From Isoptericola dokdonensis DS-3 (GTDB taxonomy: Bacteria; Actinomycetota; Actinomycetes; Actinomycetales; Cellulomonadaceae): a stretch of DNA of 64,000 bases. Shown piece by piece: positions 11,677 to 23,848 of this stretch. The stretch lies in the NCBI RefSeq assembly GCF_001636295.1, contig NZ_CP014209.1, positions 3,658,001-3,722,000 of the forward strand, read 5' to 3'. Under the pieces are notes generated by a model. The model did not search any database, was not told the origin of the DNA, and saw only the letters and a list, made by a program, of their open reading frames with translations. Every line of letters starts with the position of its first letter. Position 1 is the stretch's first letter. The position numbers were made by a program, and so were the translations under genes.

Positions 11677-12357
11677 ATGAAGTCCCGTGTCCTGGTGGTC
11701 GACGACGACACAGCGTTGGCCGAGATGATCGGCATCGTCCTGGAGTCGGAAGGTTTCGAGCCGAGCTACTGCGCCGACGGCGACCAAGCCTTCGACGTGT
11801 TCCGTGCGACCCAGCCCGACCTCGTCCTGCTCGACGTCATGCTGCCCGGGAAGGACGGCATCGAGATCGCCCGGGAGATCCGTGCCGAGTCGGGCGTGCC
11901 GATCATCATGCTCACGGCGCGCACGGACACCGTCGACGTGGTGCTCGGCCTCGAGTCCGGTGCGGACGACTACGTCACCAAGCCGTTCAAGCCGAAGGAG
12001 CTCGTCGCCCGCGTGCGCGCCCGGCTGCGCCGCACCGACGACCCCGGCCCGGAGCGGCTGCGCATCGGCGACGTCGAGATCGACGTCACCGGCCACGCCG
12101 TGACGCGCGACGGGGAACGCATCGCCCTGACGCCGCTCGAGTTCGACCTGCTCGTCGAGCTCGCGCGCAAGCCGTGGCAGGTGTTCACGCGCGAGGTGCT
12201 GCTGGAGAAGGTCTGGGGCTACCGGCACAGCGCCGACACGCGGCTGGTGAACGTCCACGTCCAGCGTCTGCGGTCCAAGATCGAGCGCGACCCGGAGAAC
12301 CCGGAGGTCGTCCAGACGGTGCGGGGCGTCGGATACAAGGCCGGTGCCCCCCGCTGA
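11677..12357 (+). CDS. mtrA: Response regulator MtrA
   Basis: An OmpR-family response regulator of 226 residues: receiver domain with phospho-acceptor Asp53 in LLDVMLPG, conserved Thr and KPF-Lys, and a C-terminal winged helix (LTPLEFDLLVEL, RLVNVHVQRLRSKIE, VRGVGYKAG). It is the partner of MtrB in the essential or near-essential actinobacterial system that coordinates cell-wall hydrolase expression and division. The start MKSRVLVVDDD fits the family length; the ATG lies 7 nt after a CAGACT box, so the transcript may be leaderless. It overlaps mtrB by 14 nt. Divergent from the DUF58/MoxR operon. Confidence 0.96.
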   Translation: MKSRVLVVDDDTALAEMIGIVLESEGFEPSYCADGDQAFDVFRATQPDLVLLDVMLPGKDGIEIAREIRAESGVPIIMLTARTDTVDVVLGLESGADDYVTKPFKPKELVARVRARLRRTDDPGPERLRIGDVEIDVTGHAVTRDGERIALTPLEFDLLVELARKPWQVFTREVLLEKVWGYRHSADTRLVNVHVQRLRSKIERDPENPEVVQTVRGVGYKAGAPR

Positions 12358-14110
12358 CGACGCCGCGGCCGCCGGCGCGCGGGCGCACGCCCCGGCCCGG
12401 CAGCGCGGCGTCGAGGCGGTCGACTGGGTCGTGGTCGGGGCGCGGTCGCTGGCCCGCCGGTGGCGCTCGTCGATGCAGGTGCGCGTGGTCACGTCCGCCC
12501 TGGCGCTCGGCATCGTCGCGGTCGCGGTCCTGGGGATCTACCTGTCGTTCTCGATCCGTGACGGGCTCTTCGAGCAGCGTGTCGACCAGATCGAGAGCGA
12601 GAACGCGGCCCTGACCCAGCAGGTGCGCACCACGCTCGCCGGGTCGCCCGCGACCAGCCCGGGGGACCAGCAGTCCCTGCTGCGCGACGTCATCCTGTCC
12701 CTCAGCGCGGGCGGCTCGAGCGCCCAGGACTACTTCCTGCGGCAGGCCCCCGACCAGGGCCTGCCCCTGGTCGATCCCGCGTCGAGCCGCACCCTGGCCG
12801 TCGACGACGTCGTGTCGCCCGCCCTGCGCGCGGCCACCCTCGCCACCGACGACCAGGTCCTGCAGTCGGTGGCGATCCCCGGTGTCGCCACCGACTCCGG
12901 CGTCGACGAGCCGGGCGTCGTCGTCGGCTCCGTCGTCGAGGTCCCCTCCGGCGGCACCTTCGAGCTGTACGCGCTGTACTCGTTGTCCTCCGAGCAGGAG
13001 ACCCTGGGGTTCGTGCAGCGCACCCTCGCCGTCGGTGCCCTCGCGATCCTCGCGATGATCGGCGTGCTCACCTGGATCGTGACGCGGCAGACGGTGGCAC
13101 CCGTGCGGCGGGCCGCGGCGGCGGCCGCCCAGCTCGGGGAGGGTCGGCTCGACGTCCGCGTCCCGGGCTCCAAGGGTCACGACGAGATGGCGACCCTCGC
13201 GCGGACCTTCAACGAGATGGCGGCGAGCCTGGAGGAGCAGATCGCCCGCATGGAGGAGCTCTCCGCCGCGCAGCGCCGCTTCGTGTCCGACGTCTCCCAC
13301 GAGCTGCGCACCCCGCTGACCACCATCCGCATGGCCGGGGAGGTCATCCACGCCTCGCGCGACGACCTCGAACCCGCGGCACGCCGGTCCGCCGAGCTCC
13401 TCCAGACCCAGCTCGACCGCTTCGAGGACCTCCTCACCGACCTGCTGGAGATCAGCAGGTTCGACGCCGGCGCCGCCGAGCTCGACGTCGAGCAGCGGGA
13501 CCTGCGCGACGTCGTCACCAACGTCGTCGACACCGCCGCGCCGCTCGCCGAGCGCAAGGAGGTCTTCCTCTCCGTCGTCATGCCCGAACGGCCCGTCCGG
13601 GCCGACGTCGACCCGCGCCGGGTCGAGCGGATACTGCGCAACCTCGTCGTCAACGCGGTCGAGCACGCCGAGGACAGACCCGTCGAGGTGACGGTCGACG
13701 GCGACGAGCACGCCGTCGCCGTCGTCGTGCGGGACTACGGCGTCGGGCTCACCGTCCCCGAGCTCAACCACGTGTTCGACCGGTTCTGGCGTGCCGACCC
13801 GGCCCGCGCCCGCACCACCGGCGGCACCGGCCTCGGCCTGGCGATCTCCCAGGAGGACGCCCGCCTGCACGCCGGACGCCTCGAGGCGTGGGGGCGGCCG
13901 GGGGAGGGCGCCAGCTTCCGGCTGACCCTGCCGCGTCGCGCCGGGATCGCGCTCGGTCAGTCCCCGCTGCCGTTGCAGGGTCCGTCGCGGGCCGGCGGGC
14001 AGCACGTCCCCACCGGGCAGGTGCCCGTCGTCAACCCGCCGACCGGACCGACCCCGACCGCCATCCCCGACCTGGCGACCGCCGAGGAGGACAGCCATGA
14101 GGGCAGGTGA
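12344..14110 (+). CDS. mtrB: Sensor histidine kinase MtrB
   Basis: A 588-residue membrane kinase with two transmembrane helices (about residues 45-65 and 225-250) flanking a roughly 160-residue extracytoplasmic domain, then a HAMP domain (RRAAAAAAQLGEGRLDVRV...), a HisKA motif SHELRTPLT with the phosphorylated His near residue 319, and an HATPase domain with N, G1 and G2 boxes (NLVVNAVEHA, DYGVGL, GGTGLGLAIS). A Pro-rich tail of about 50 residues extends past the kinase core, as in other MtrB proteins. The GTG start lies within the end of mtrA; the next gene lpqB again overlaps by 14 nt, so the three genes form one coupled unit. Confidence 0.95.
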   Translation: MPPADDAAAAGARAHAPARQRGVEAVDWVVVGARSLARRWRSSMQVRVVTSALALGIVAVAVLGIYLSFSIRDGLFEQRVDQIESENAALTQQVRTTLAGSPATSPGDQQSLLRDVILSLSAGGSSAQDYFLRQAPDQGLPLVDPASSRTLAVDDVVSPALRAATLATDDQVLQSVAIPGVATDSGVDEPGVVVGSVVEVPSGGTFELYALYSLSSEQETLGFVQRTLAVGALAILAMIGVLTWIVTRQTVAPVRRAAAAAAQLGEGRLDVRVPGSKGHDEMATLARTFNEMAASLEEQIARMEELSAAQRRFVSDVSHELRTPLTTIRMAGEVIHASRDDLEPAARRSAELLQTQLDRFEDLLTDLLEISRFDAGAAELDVEQRDLRDVVTNVVDTAAPLAERKEVFLSVVMPERPVRADVDPRRVERILRNLVVNAVEHAEDRPVEVTVDGDEHAVAVVVRDYGVGLTVPELNHVFDRFWRADPARARTTGGTGLGLAISQEDARLHAGRLEAWGRPGEGASFRLTLPRRAGIALGQSPLPLQGPSRAGGQHVPTGQVPVVNPPTGPTPTAIPDLATAEEDSHEGR

Positions 14111-15827
14111 ACGGTTCCGCCGCGCGGCGGCGCTCGCCGGGGGCGCCGCCCTCGCCCTCGCGCTGGGCGCCTGCGCGAGCATGCCCGACGACGGCCCCGT
14201 CATGGAGAGCACCGTCCAGGTCGACACGGCGGGCGAGATCGCCTTCAACGTGCAGGGTCCGGCGGTCGACGCCGGCCCGGAGCAGCTCGTCCAGAGCTTC
14301 GTCAGCGTCGCCCAGTTCGCGCCGGCCAGCGCCAGCACCGCGAACGTCGCCCGCGAGTACGTGCTGCCGAGCGCCTGGTCCGGCTGGGACCGCACGTCGC
14401 GCGTGCTCGTGCTGTCCCAGTACCCCGAGTGGCAGTCGGCCGAGGTCGAGGAGGGTGCCACGTCCACGACGGTCGAGGGTGTCGCCCAGGTCGTGGCCAC
14501 GGTCGACGAGGTCGGCGTCTACACCGAGCTCGCCGAACCCTCCACCGTCGACGTGTCCTACCAGCTCGTCCGTGGTCCCGACGGCCAGTGGCGCATCGGC
14601 GGCCTCGACGACGGTCTGCTCGTCCTGGCGAACTTCCTCGGCGACTCGTTCCACCGGACCACCCTCAGCTACCCCACGCCGGACCGGCAGTGGTGGGTGC
14701 CGGACGTGCGGTGGTTCCCGGAGCAGTCCTGGCGCACCGCCGCGACCCGGGAGATCCTCGCCGGGCCGCCGGCGCACCTCGCCCAGTCGACGATCTCGGT
14801 CGTGCCCGACGGCACGACGCTCGCCATCGACGCGGTGACGGTCGACGAGGACGGGGTCGTCGACGTGTCGGTGACGTCGCCGATCAGCGGCGCGTCCGCC
14901 GAGGACCGGGCGCTCCTCGTCGCCCAGCTCTCCGAGACGCTCCGCGACCGGGAGGGCCGCAGCGTCGTGCTGTCCGACGGGTCGTCCCCGCTCGCGACCG
15001 AGTCCGTCGCCGAACCGTCGCGCCCGCTCACCGTGGGGGACGCCCTCGCGCTCGTCGACGCCGACGGCGTCCCCACGCTGCAGCGCGTCGTGGGGCGCGA
15101 GCTCACGGACCCCGCCGGACCGTACTGGCTCGACGGCCTCGACCCGACGGCGCTGGGCGTCGGCCCGGAGGACGGCGCGACCGTCGTGCGGGACGGCACC
15201 GACCGGCTCGTGCGGGTGTCCGGCGAGGCACCCGTCGAGCTGCTCGTCGGAACCGACCTCGTCGCGCCCGGCGTCGACCGGTTCGGCACCGTGTGGACGG
15301 CCGACCGGACGGCGGTCCGCGCCGTGCTGCCCGACGGGGCCGTCGTCGCGGTCGACGGCGACTGGGTGGACGGGCGGCAGGTGCGCTCCCTCGCCGTCTC
15401 GCCCGAGGGTGCGCGCCTGGCCGTCGTGCTGGACGGGACGGAGGGCCCGGAGGCGTGGGTCGCGGCGATCGAGCGGGACGCCGACGACGTGCCGACCGGC
15501 CTGGCGGCCGCGGCGCGCGTCGGCGCGCCGGTCGGCGGCGTCACCTCCGCCGCGTGGTTCGAGGAGTCGACGCTGATCCTGCTCGGGCGGGACGCGGACG
15601 GCGCCGAGGCCCTGTACCTCGCCGGCGTCGGCGGTCTCGCCGGCCCCGGCGGCGGGGAGTCCCGCCTGTACACGTCGCCGAGCGGGGTCACCCGGGTGAC
15701 GGCCGGCGTGGGCGGGGCGAGCCCTCCGCTCGTGGTGGACGACGACGGGACCCTGCAGGTGCGGCAGAGCGCCGCCCTGTGGCCGTCGATCGCCGAGGGT
15801 GTCGTGGCGGTCGCCTACCCGGGCTGA
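14097..15827 (+). CDS. lpqB: Lipoprotein LpqB with GerMN domain, accessory to MtrAB
   Basis: A 576-residue lipoprotein: signal peptide with lipobox LGAC (Cys26), an N-terminal LpqB domain, a central GerMN domain (ADRALLVAQLSETLRD and nearby) and a C-terminal β-propeller-like region. In mycobacteria and streptomycetes LpqB interacts with MtrB and influences its signalling. The ATG start overlaps the last codons of mtrB, supporting co-translation. It sits outside the membrane, where it would face the MtrB sensor domain. Confidence 0.94.
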   Translation: MRAGERFRRAAALAGGAALALALGACASMPDDGPVMESTVQVDTAGEIAFNVQGPAVDAGPEQLVQSFVSVAQFAPASASTANVAREYVLPSAWSGWDRTSRVLVLSQYPEWQSAEVEEGATSTTVEGVAQVVATVDEVGVYTELAEPSTVDVSYQLVRGPDGQWRIGGLDDGLLVLANFLGDSFHRTTLSYPTPDRQWWVPDVRWFPEQSWRTAATREILAGPPAHLAQSTISVVPDGTTLAIDAVTVDEDGVVDVSVTSPISGASAEDRALLVAQLSETLRDREGRSVVLSDGSSPLATESVAEPSRPLTVGDALALVDADGVPTLQRVVGRELTDPAGPYWLDGLDPTALGVGPEDGATVVRDGTDRLVRVSGEAPVELLVGTDLVAPGVDRFGTVWTADRTAVRAVLPDGAVVAVDGDWVDGRQVRSLAVSPEGARLAVVLDGTEGPEAWVAAIERDADDVPTGLAAAARVGAPVGGVTSAAWFEESTLILLGRDADGAEALYLAGVGGLAGPGGGESRLYTSPSGVTRVTAGVGGASPPLVVDDDGTLQVRQSAALWPSIAEGVVAVAYPG

Positions 15828-15929
15828 CGCGCCCCGGGGTCCGTCCACCGGGGACCGGGCGGCGCGCCTCTCCACCGTCTCCGGGACGACGACGGGGCGC
15901 CCGGGGCCCGGCGTGGCAGCGTCGCCGCC

Positions 15930-16691
15930 GTGCTCGCCAGACTCTCCCGGCTCGTCGTCCCCGTCGCCTGCCCCGGCTGCGGCCGCCACGACGTGCGATG
16001 GTGCGCGGACTGCACGGCCCCGCTGGGCGGCGTCCCCCGGCGCGTCGAGGACGCGGCCCCCCGCCTCGACCGGCTCGACGGCGTCCCGCCGCTGCCGACC
16101 TGGGCCGTCGCCGACTGCACCGGGGCCGTGCGCGACCTCGTCGTGGCGTGGAAGGACCGCGAGCGGGCCGACCTGGACCAGCTCCTCGCCGAGGTCGTCG
16201 ACCGCGCGGCACGGCAGGTAGCGCCCGCGCTGCACGTCGCCGCGGCCGGCCTCCCGGTCGGGGTCGTCGCCGCGCCGTCCGGCCGGCTCGCCCGTCTCCA
16301 GCGCGGCCGCGAACCCGTCGCGGTGCTGGCCGCCGCGGTCGCGCGCGGGCTGCGCGCGAGCGGTGCCGACGCCGTCGTCGTGCGGGCACTGCGCCGCCGG
16401 GGGCGGGTACGGGACCAGGTCGGGCTCGGCGCGCGCGCCCGCGGACGCAACCTCGCGGGGGCCGTCGTGGCGCTCCCGCACGCCGTGCGTCCCGGCGGCG
16501 TCCACCTGCTCGTCGACGACGTGCTCACCACGGGTGCCACCCTCGCCGCCGCGGAACGCGCCCTGGAGATCGCGGGGGCCGCCGTCGCGGGCGCGATCGT
16601 CCTCGCCGCGACGCCCCCGCCCGGCGTCGTCACCAATTCTCCGCAGGCAGTTCGACGCCTCGGGTTCACCCTCGGGACACCTTCGGGATAG
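15930..16691 (+). CDS. ComF-family phosphoribosyltransferase-like protein
   Basis: A 253-residue protein with an N-terminal zinc-ribbon (CPGCGRHDVRWCADC) and a C-terminal type I phosphoribosyltransferase fold whose PRPP-binding loop is VHLLVDDVLTTGATL. The middle contains 'RLARLQRGREPV', corresponding to the R-x-R-G-x-x-p region of ComF, and a QVGLGARARGRNL motif. In Bacillus and Haemophilus such proteins are competence factors, but actinobacteria keep the gene beside hpf and lpqB where the role is unknown. The start is GTG at 15930. Position between lpqB and hpf is the same as in M. tuberculosis. Confidence 0.88.
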   Translation: MLARLSRLVVPVACPGCGRHDVRWCADCTAPLGGVPRRVEDAAPRLDRLDGVPPLPTWAVADCTGAVRDLVVAWKDRERADLDQLLAEVVDRAARQVAPALHVAAAGLPVGVVAAPSGRLARLQRGREPVAVLAAAVARGLRASGADAVVVRALRRRGRVRDQVGLGARARGRNLAGAVVALPHAVRPGGVHLLVDDVLTTGATLAAAERALEIAGAAVAGAIVLAATPPPGVVTNSPQAVRRLGFTLGTPSG

Positions 16692-16872
16692 CCTGGGGAC
16701 CCGACGACGACGGGACCCGCGAGGGCCCCGACGTCGCATCCCACGAGCGGGTCGGACCAGGTTCCGGCGACCGGGAGGTGGTGCTCTCAGCGGCACCCGT
16801 CGCGGTGCCCCAACCAGGAACGCCGGCCGCCGCGGGAGACGCGACGGCCACTGAACGAAGTGGAGCGACACG

Positions 16873-17526
16873 ATGGAGATCGCCGTCGTCGGCAGGCACA
16901 CGGAGGTGACGGACAGGTTCCGTCGCCACGTCGAGGACAAGCTCGCCAAGGTCACCCAGCTCGCGCCGCACGCGCGCCGCGTGGACGTCGAGGTCACGCA
17001 CGAGAAGAACCCGAAGCTCGCGGACGTGAGCGAACGGGTGGAGCTGACCGTCCGGTCGAAGGGACCCGTGATCCGCGCCGAAGCGGCCGCGGACGACCGG
17101 TTCGGAGCACTGGACCTCGCCCTGGACAAGCTCAACGAGCGGCTCCGCCGCTCCCGTGACCGCCGCAAGGACCACCGGCGTCGAGGCGAGGACATCGTCC
17201 CCGCGGTCGACGTCCGCCCCTACGACGGCAGCGCCGAGGCGCAGCCCGAACCCGAGCCCGCCACGCTCAACGAGCCCGGCGACGCCGTGGAGCACCAGCT
17301 CGGCGACTCACCCGTCCTCATCCGGCAGAAGCTCCACCGGGGCGAGCCGATGACGACGGACGAGGCGGTCGAGCGCATGGAGCTCGTCGGTCACGACTTC
17401 TTCCTCTACATCGACAAGGCGTCCGCACGACCCGCGGCCGTCTACCGCCGTCGCGGCTGGACGTACGGGGTCATCGAGCTCGACGCCACGTGCAGCGGCG
17501 CCGCGCCGGTGTCCGACCTCACCTAG
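16873..17526 (+). CDS. hpf: Long-form ribosome hibernation promoting factor
   Basis: A 217-residue protein. Residues 1-105 are the Sigma-54 modulation/YfiA domain that binds the 30S decoding centre (MEIAVVGRHTEVT..., then a basic helix RLRRSRDRRKDHRR). After a linker, residues 155-210 are the long-HPF dimerisation domain (PVLIRQKLH, ...DEAVERMELVGHDFFLYID, VYRRRGWTYGVIEL) that drives 100S ribosome formation. The 180-nt leader upstream carries no gene. ATG start is preceded by GTGGAGCG. Expected to act under stasis or stress. Confidence 0.95.
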   Translation: MEIAVVGRHTEVTDRFRRHVEDKLAKVTQLAPHARRVDVEVTHEKNPKLADVSERVELTVRSKGPVIRAEAAADDRFGALDLALDKLNERLRRSRDRRKDHRRRGEDIVPAVDVRPYDGSAEAQPEPEPATLNEPGDAVEHQLGDSPVLIRQKLHRGEPMTTDEAVERMELVGHDFFLYIDKASARPAAVYRRRGWTYGVIELDATCSGAAPVSDLT

Positions 17527-17628
17527 TCCGCTCCCCCGCGAGGGCCTCGCCCCCGGACCTGCCCGCACCTGCGGCGCCGGACCGGAGGCGGGGCCCTCCG
17601 CCGTGCGCGGGGCAGCGCAGGTCGGCTC

Positions 17629-17747
17629 GAGTCAGCGCAGAGTCCGGCGAGTCAGCGCAGGCCCCGGTGAGTCAGCGCTGGCTTGGCGTGACCTGTCGCG
17701 CTGACTCGTGCGCGCGTGCGCTGACTGGCGTCCGCGTCCGCTGACTC
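17629..17747. repeat. Symmetric array of six GAGTCAGCGC sites with exact 20-bp spacing
   Basis: Copies start at 17629, 17649 and 17669 in forward orientation (GAGTCAGCGC) and at 17698, 17718 and 17738 in inverted orientation (GCGCTGACTC, GCGCTGACTG, CCGCTGACTC). Within each half the period is exactly 20 bp, and the two halves are mirror images about position 17688. The 10-bp spacers between sites are not conserved or complementary. Together with the hpf 3' region it fills the 272-bp gap before the DNA glycosylase gene, which otherwise holds nothing recognisable. See findings. Confidence 0.85.
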
Positions 17748-17798
17748 GTGCCGACGGTGGCGGCCGACGGTGTCAGGGGTGACCGGCAGGGTGGGGGC

Positions 17799-19034
17799 AT
17801 GCTGACGATGTCCCGGTCCCAGGCGCGGCGGGTCGCGCTGCGTGCACAGGCGCTCGACGGCGCCCGGCCCGACGGGCCGGTGACGATGCGCCGGCTCACG
17901 ACGACCGTCGACCGGGTGAACCTGCTGCAGATCGACTCGGTGAACGTGCTGGCGAGGGCGCACCTCGTCCCGCTGTTCTCGCGGCTCGGCCCGTACGACA
18001 CGACGCTGCTGGACCGCGCGGCGGGCACCGCGCCGCGGCGGCTGGTCGAGACGTGGGCGCACGTCGCGTCGTACGTGCCGACGTCGACGTACCCGCTGCT
18101 GGAGTGGCGACGCCGCGCGTTCGAGCGGGAGGCGTGGCGGAGCATCGCGGACGCCGCCGAGCGGCTGGCGGAGCTGGACCTCGTGCGCTCCCTGGTGGCG
18201 GAACGGGGGCCGGTGACGGCGGCGCAGATCCACGACGAGCTGCTCGCGTCCGGCCGGACGACGCCCCGCGACCGGGTCGAGTGGGGATGGAACTGGACGA
18301 CCGCGAAGCTGTGCCTGGAGCACCTGTTCTTCACCGGCGAGGTGCTGTCGGCGTCGCGCAACGCCGCGTTCGAGCGCCGCTACGACCTCGCCGAACGGGT
18401 GCTGCCGCCGGCGGTGCGCGCCGCGGACCCGGTCCCGGAGGACGACGCCGTGCGGCGGCTCCTGGAGCTGGGCGCCCGGGCGCACGGGGTGGGCACCGCC
18501 CGCTGCTTCCGCGACTACTTCCGGCTGCGCGGCCCGGCGGCGTCGCGAGCGCTCGCCGAGCTGGTGGAGGACGGCGTGCTCCTGCCCGTCGCGGTCGAGG
18601 GCTGGGACGAGCCGACCTACCTCCACCGGGACGCCGTCGTGCCCCGGCGGGCCACGGGCACCGCGCTGCTCAGCCCGTTCGACCCGCTGGTGTGGGAGCG
18701 CCGCCGGCTCGAGTCGCTGTTCGACGCCTACTACCGGATCGAGATCTACGTCCCGGCGGCCAAGCGCCGCCTCGGGTACTACGTGCTGCCGTTCCTGCAG
18801 GGTGAGGCGTTGACCGCGATGGTCGACCTCAAGGCCGACCGGAAGGCTCGCGCGCTGCGCGTGGTGGCGGCGCACCGCACCGCGCAGACCGCCGCGACCA
18901 CCCCGGCGCTGCTCGCCGCCGAGCTGCGGCTCCTGGCGGGCTGGCTCGGGCTCGACGACGTCGACGTCGTGGGCGGCGACCTCGCGCCGGACCTCCGCGG
19001 TGCGCTCGCGGTCCCCGCCGGCGTGCTCGGGTAG
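17799..19034 (+). CDS. YcaQ/AlkX-type winged-helix DNA glycosylase
   Basis: A 411-residue member of the HTH_42 (AlkZ/YcaQ) superfamily of winged-helix DNA glycosylases. Motif QID (Q44-x-D46) in LLQIDSVNVLARAHLV is the catalytic QΦD of the YcaQ/AlkX branch, which can unhook interstrand crosslinks, whereas the AlkZ branch has QΦQ. Other hallmarks are the SRLGPYD, WAHVASYVP, WNWTTAKLCLEHLFFTGEV and LLSPFDPLVWERRR motifs. ATG at 17799 is chosen (GGGTGGGGG just upstream); a GTG at 17748 would put the start against the repeat array. Function in this organism is inferred from family. The unusual repeat array lies directly upstream. Confidence 0.88.
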   Translation: MLTMSRSQARRVALRAQALDGARPDGPVTMRRLTTTVDRVNLLQIDSVNVLARAHLVPLFSRLGPYDTTLLDRAAGTAPRRLVETWAHVASYVPTSTYPLLEWRRRAFEREAWRSIADAAERLAELDLVRSLVAERGPVTAAQIHDELLASGRTTPRDRVEWGWNWTTAKLCLEHLFFTGEVLSASRNAAFERRYDLAERVLPPAVRAADPVPEDDAVRRLLELGARAHGVGTARCFRDYFRLRGPAASRALAELVEDGVLLPVAVEGWDEPTYLHRDAVVPRRATGTALLSPFDPLVWERRRLESLFDAYYRIEIYVPAAKRRLGYYVLPFLQGEALTAMVDLKADRKARALRVVAAHRTAQTAATTPALLAAELRLLAGWLGLDDVDVVGGDLAPDLRGALAVPAGVLG

Positions 19035-19098
19035 TCCGCGCGGCGGGCACCGGGCCTCCCGGCGGGTGCCGACCGTAGGATCGGCCCGGGAGGTGGGC

Positions 19099-20682
19099 AT
19101 GGACGTCGTCGCGCTGTACGTCGGGGTCGCTTTCGTCGCCGGGATGGTGGCGTCGTTCCTCCGGCTGCCACCGCTGGTCGGGTTCCTCGCGGCCGGGTTC
19201 GCCCTCGGTGCCGTGCACGCGCCGGAGATGCCCGGCCTGGAGGTCGTCGCCGAGATCGGCGTGGCGCTGCTGCTGTTCACCATCGGTCTGAAGCTGGACG
19301 TGCGGACCCTGGTCCGTCCGGAGATCTGGCTGACCACCGCGACCCACATGGTGGTGACGATCGTCCTCACCGGCGGCCTGCTGGCCCTGGCCGGGCTGGT
19401 CGGTCTCGCGCTGGTCGCCGGTCAGTCCCTGGGCACGTTCGCCCTGGTCGGTCTCGCGCTGTCGTTCTCCTCGACGGTGTTCGTCGTCAAGGTGCTGGAG
19501 GACCGCTCCGACGCCACCAGCCTGTACGGGCGGGTCGCCATCGGGATCCTCGTCGTCCAGGACCTGGTGGCGGTGGTGTTCCTCGCGGTCGCCGAGGGTG
19601 AGCCGCCGAGCCCGTGGGCGGTCGCGCTGCTCCTGCTGATCCCGGGGCGGCGGCTCCTGCACGCCCTGTGGGACCGGGTGGGTCACGGCGAGCTGCAGGC
19701 CCTGTTCGGGGTGGCGGTGGCGCTGGTGCCCGGCTTCTATCTCTTCGAGCTCCTGGGCCTGCGGGGCGACCTCGGCGCGCTGGTCATGGGCGCGCTGCTC
19801 GCGACGCACCCGCAGGCCGGCGAGATGTCCCGGTCCCTCATGACGTTCAAGGACGTCATGCTCGTCGCCTTCTTCCTGGAGATCGGGCTGCACGGCACGC
19901 CGCAGGGTCAGCACGTGGCGATGGCGGCGGGCCTGCTGCTGCTGATCCCGGTGCAGGTGGCGGTGTTCGCGGTCGTGCTGTGGCTGCTGCGGCTGCGGCG
20001 CCGGACGGCGTTCCTCACGGGGCTGGTGCTGGGCAACTACTCGGAGTTCGGGATCATCGTGGTCGCCGTCGGGGCGGAGGCGGGCCTGCTGGGCGAGGAC
20101 TGGGTGGTCGTGGTGTCGCTCGCCGTCGCGGCGAGCTTCGTGGTCTCGGCGGTGGTGAACCGGCGCGGCGTCGAGCTCGCCACCCGCCTCACGGGCCTGC
20201 TGCCCGCGCGGGACCCGTCGCGCCTGCACCCGGACGACCGTCTGGTCGACGTCGGCGACGCCGACGTGCTCGTGCTGGGGCTGGGCCGGGTCGGCTCGGC
20301 GACGTGCGCGAAGCTGCGCGACGAGTACGGGTTGCGGGCCCTCGGCGTCGAGCACGACGTCGCCCGGGTGGCGTCGGCCCGGGTCGAGGGGTTCGACGTC
20401 GTGCGCGCGGACGCGACCGACCTCGAGTTCTGGGCGCGGGTGAAACGGGCGGGACACGTGCGGCTCGCGGTGCTGGCGATGCCGTTCCACAACGCGAACC
20501 TCATCGCGCTGTCCCGGCTCCAGGACGCCGGGTTCGAGGGGCAGGTGGCGGCGATCGCGCGCTACGACGACGACGCGGCGGAGCTGCGCCGCCACGGCGC
20601 GCACGCGGTCTACCACCTGTACGGGGCCGCCGGTGCCGAGCTCGCCGACCGCGCCGCGGAGGTCCTGTCCTCGGGTCGCTGA
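19099..20682 (+). CDS. CPA2-type cation:proton antiporter with C-terminal TrkA-N domain
   Basis: A 527-residue KefB-like membrane protein. About twelve hydrophobic segments (residues 3-385) include LPPLVGFLAAGFALG, LLLFTIGLKLD, LSFSSTVFVVKVLED and GILVVQDLVAVV, all typical of the Na+/H+ exchanger CPA2 fold. Residues 405-520 are a Rossmann-type RCK/TrkA-N domain beginning VLVLGLGRVGS, able to bind a nucleotide ligand that gates transport. The ATG at 19099 has GGGAGGTGGG upstream. In M. tuberculosis the homologous gene (Rv3236c, from memory) is also near secA1. Transported ion (K+ or Na+) cannot be told from sequence. Confidence 0.9.
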   Translation: MDVVALYVGVAFVAGMVASFLRLPPLVGFLAAGFALGAVHAPEMPGLEVVAEIGVALLLFTIGLKLDVRTLVRPEIWLTTATHMVVTIVLTGGLLALAGLVGLALVAGQSLGTFALVGLALSFSSTVFVVKVLEDRSDATSLYGRVAIGILVVQDLVAVVFLAVAEGEPPSPWAVALLLLIPGRRLLHALWDRVGHGELQALFGVAVALVPGFYLFELLGLRGDLGALVMGALLATHPQAGEMSRSLMTFKDVMLVAFFLEIGLHGTPQGQHVAMAAGLLLLIPVQVAVFAVVLWLLRLRRRTAFLTGLVLGNYSEFGIIVVAVGAEAGLLGEDWVVVVSLAVAASFVVSAVVNRRGVELATRLTGLLPARDPSRLHPDDRLVDVGDADVLVLGLGRVGSATCAKLRDEYGLRALGVEHDVARVASARVEGFDVVRADATDLEFWARVKRAGHVRLAVLAMPFHNANLIALSRLQDAGFEGQVAAIARYDDDAAELRRHGAHAVYHLYGAAGAELADRAAEVLSSGR

Positions 20683-20774
20683 CGGGCGCCTCGCGCCCGC
20701 CGTGCGGGTGGGGACGACCGTGCGCGTTGTTCGTCGGACGCGAAACCCGGTCCCGAGCCCACCGGGTGGGGGAA

Positions 20775-20780
20775 TAGGAT
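20775..20780 (+). promoter_or_regulatory. -10 element of the secA promoter
   Basis: TAGGAT fits the actinobacterial TAnnnT box and lies about 100 nt before the secA start, implying a leader of roughly 95 nt. An in-frame ATG at 20779 overlaps this box and would add 34 non-homologous residues, so it is not used as the secA start. Confidence 0.45.
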
Positions 20781-20880
20781 GGCTGACGGTGCGACGAGGA
20801 CGACGGCGACGAGCCGGGTCCTCGCGGGCGCCAGCGAACGGACCCGGGCCGACCGGGCACCACCGACACGGGAGAACTGC

Positions 20881-23838
<2,958 letters not shown>

Positions 23839-23848
23839 TCCCGCCGGC

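Noticed and set aside
20779..20880. In-frame upstream ATG extending SecA by 34 residues
   Set aside because: It overlaps the -10 box TAGGAT, and the added residues are Arg/Thr-rich without homology; GTG 20881 matches the SecA N terminus.
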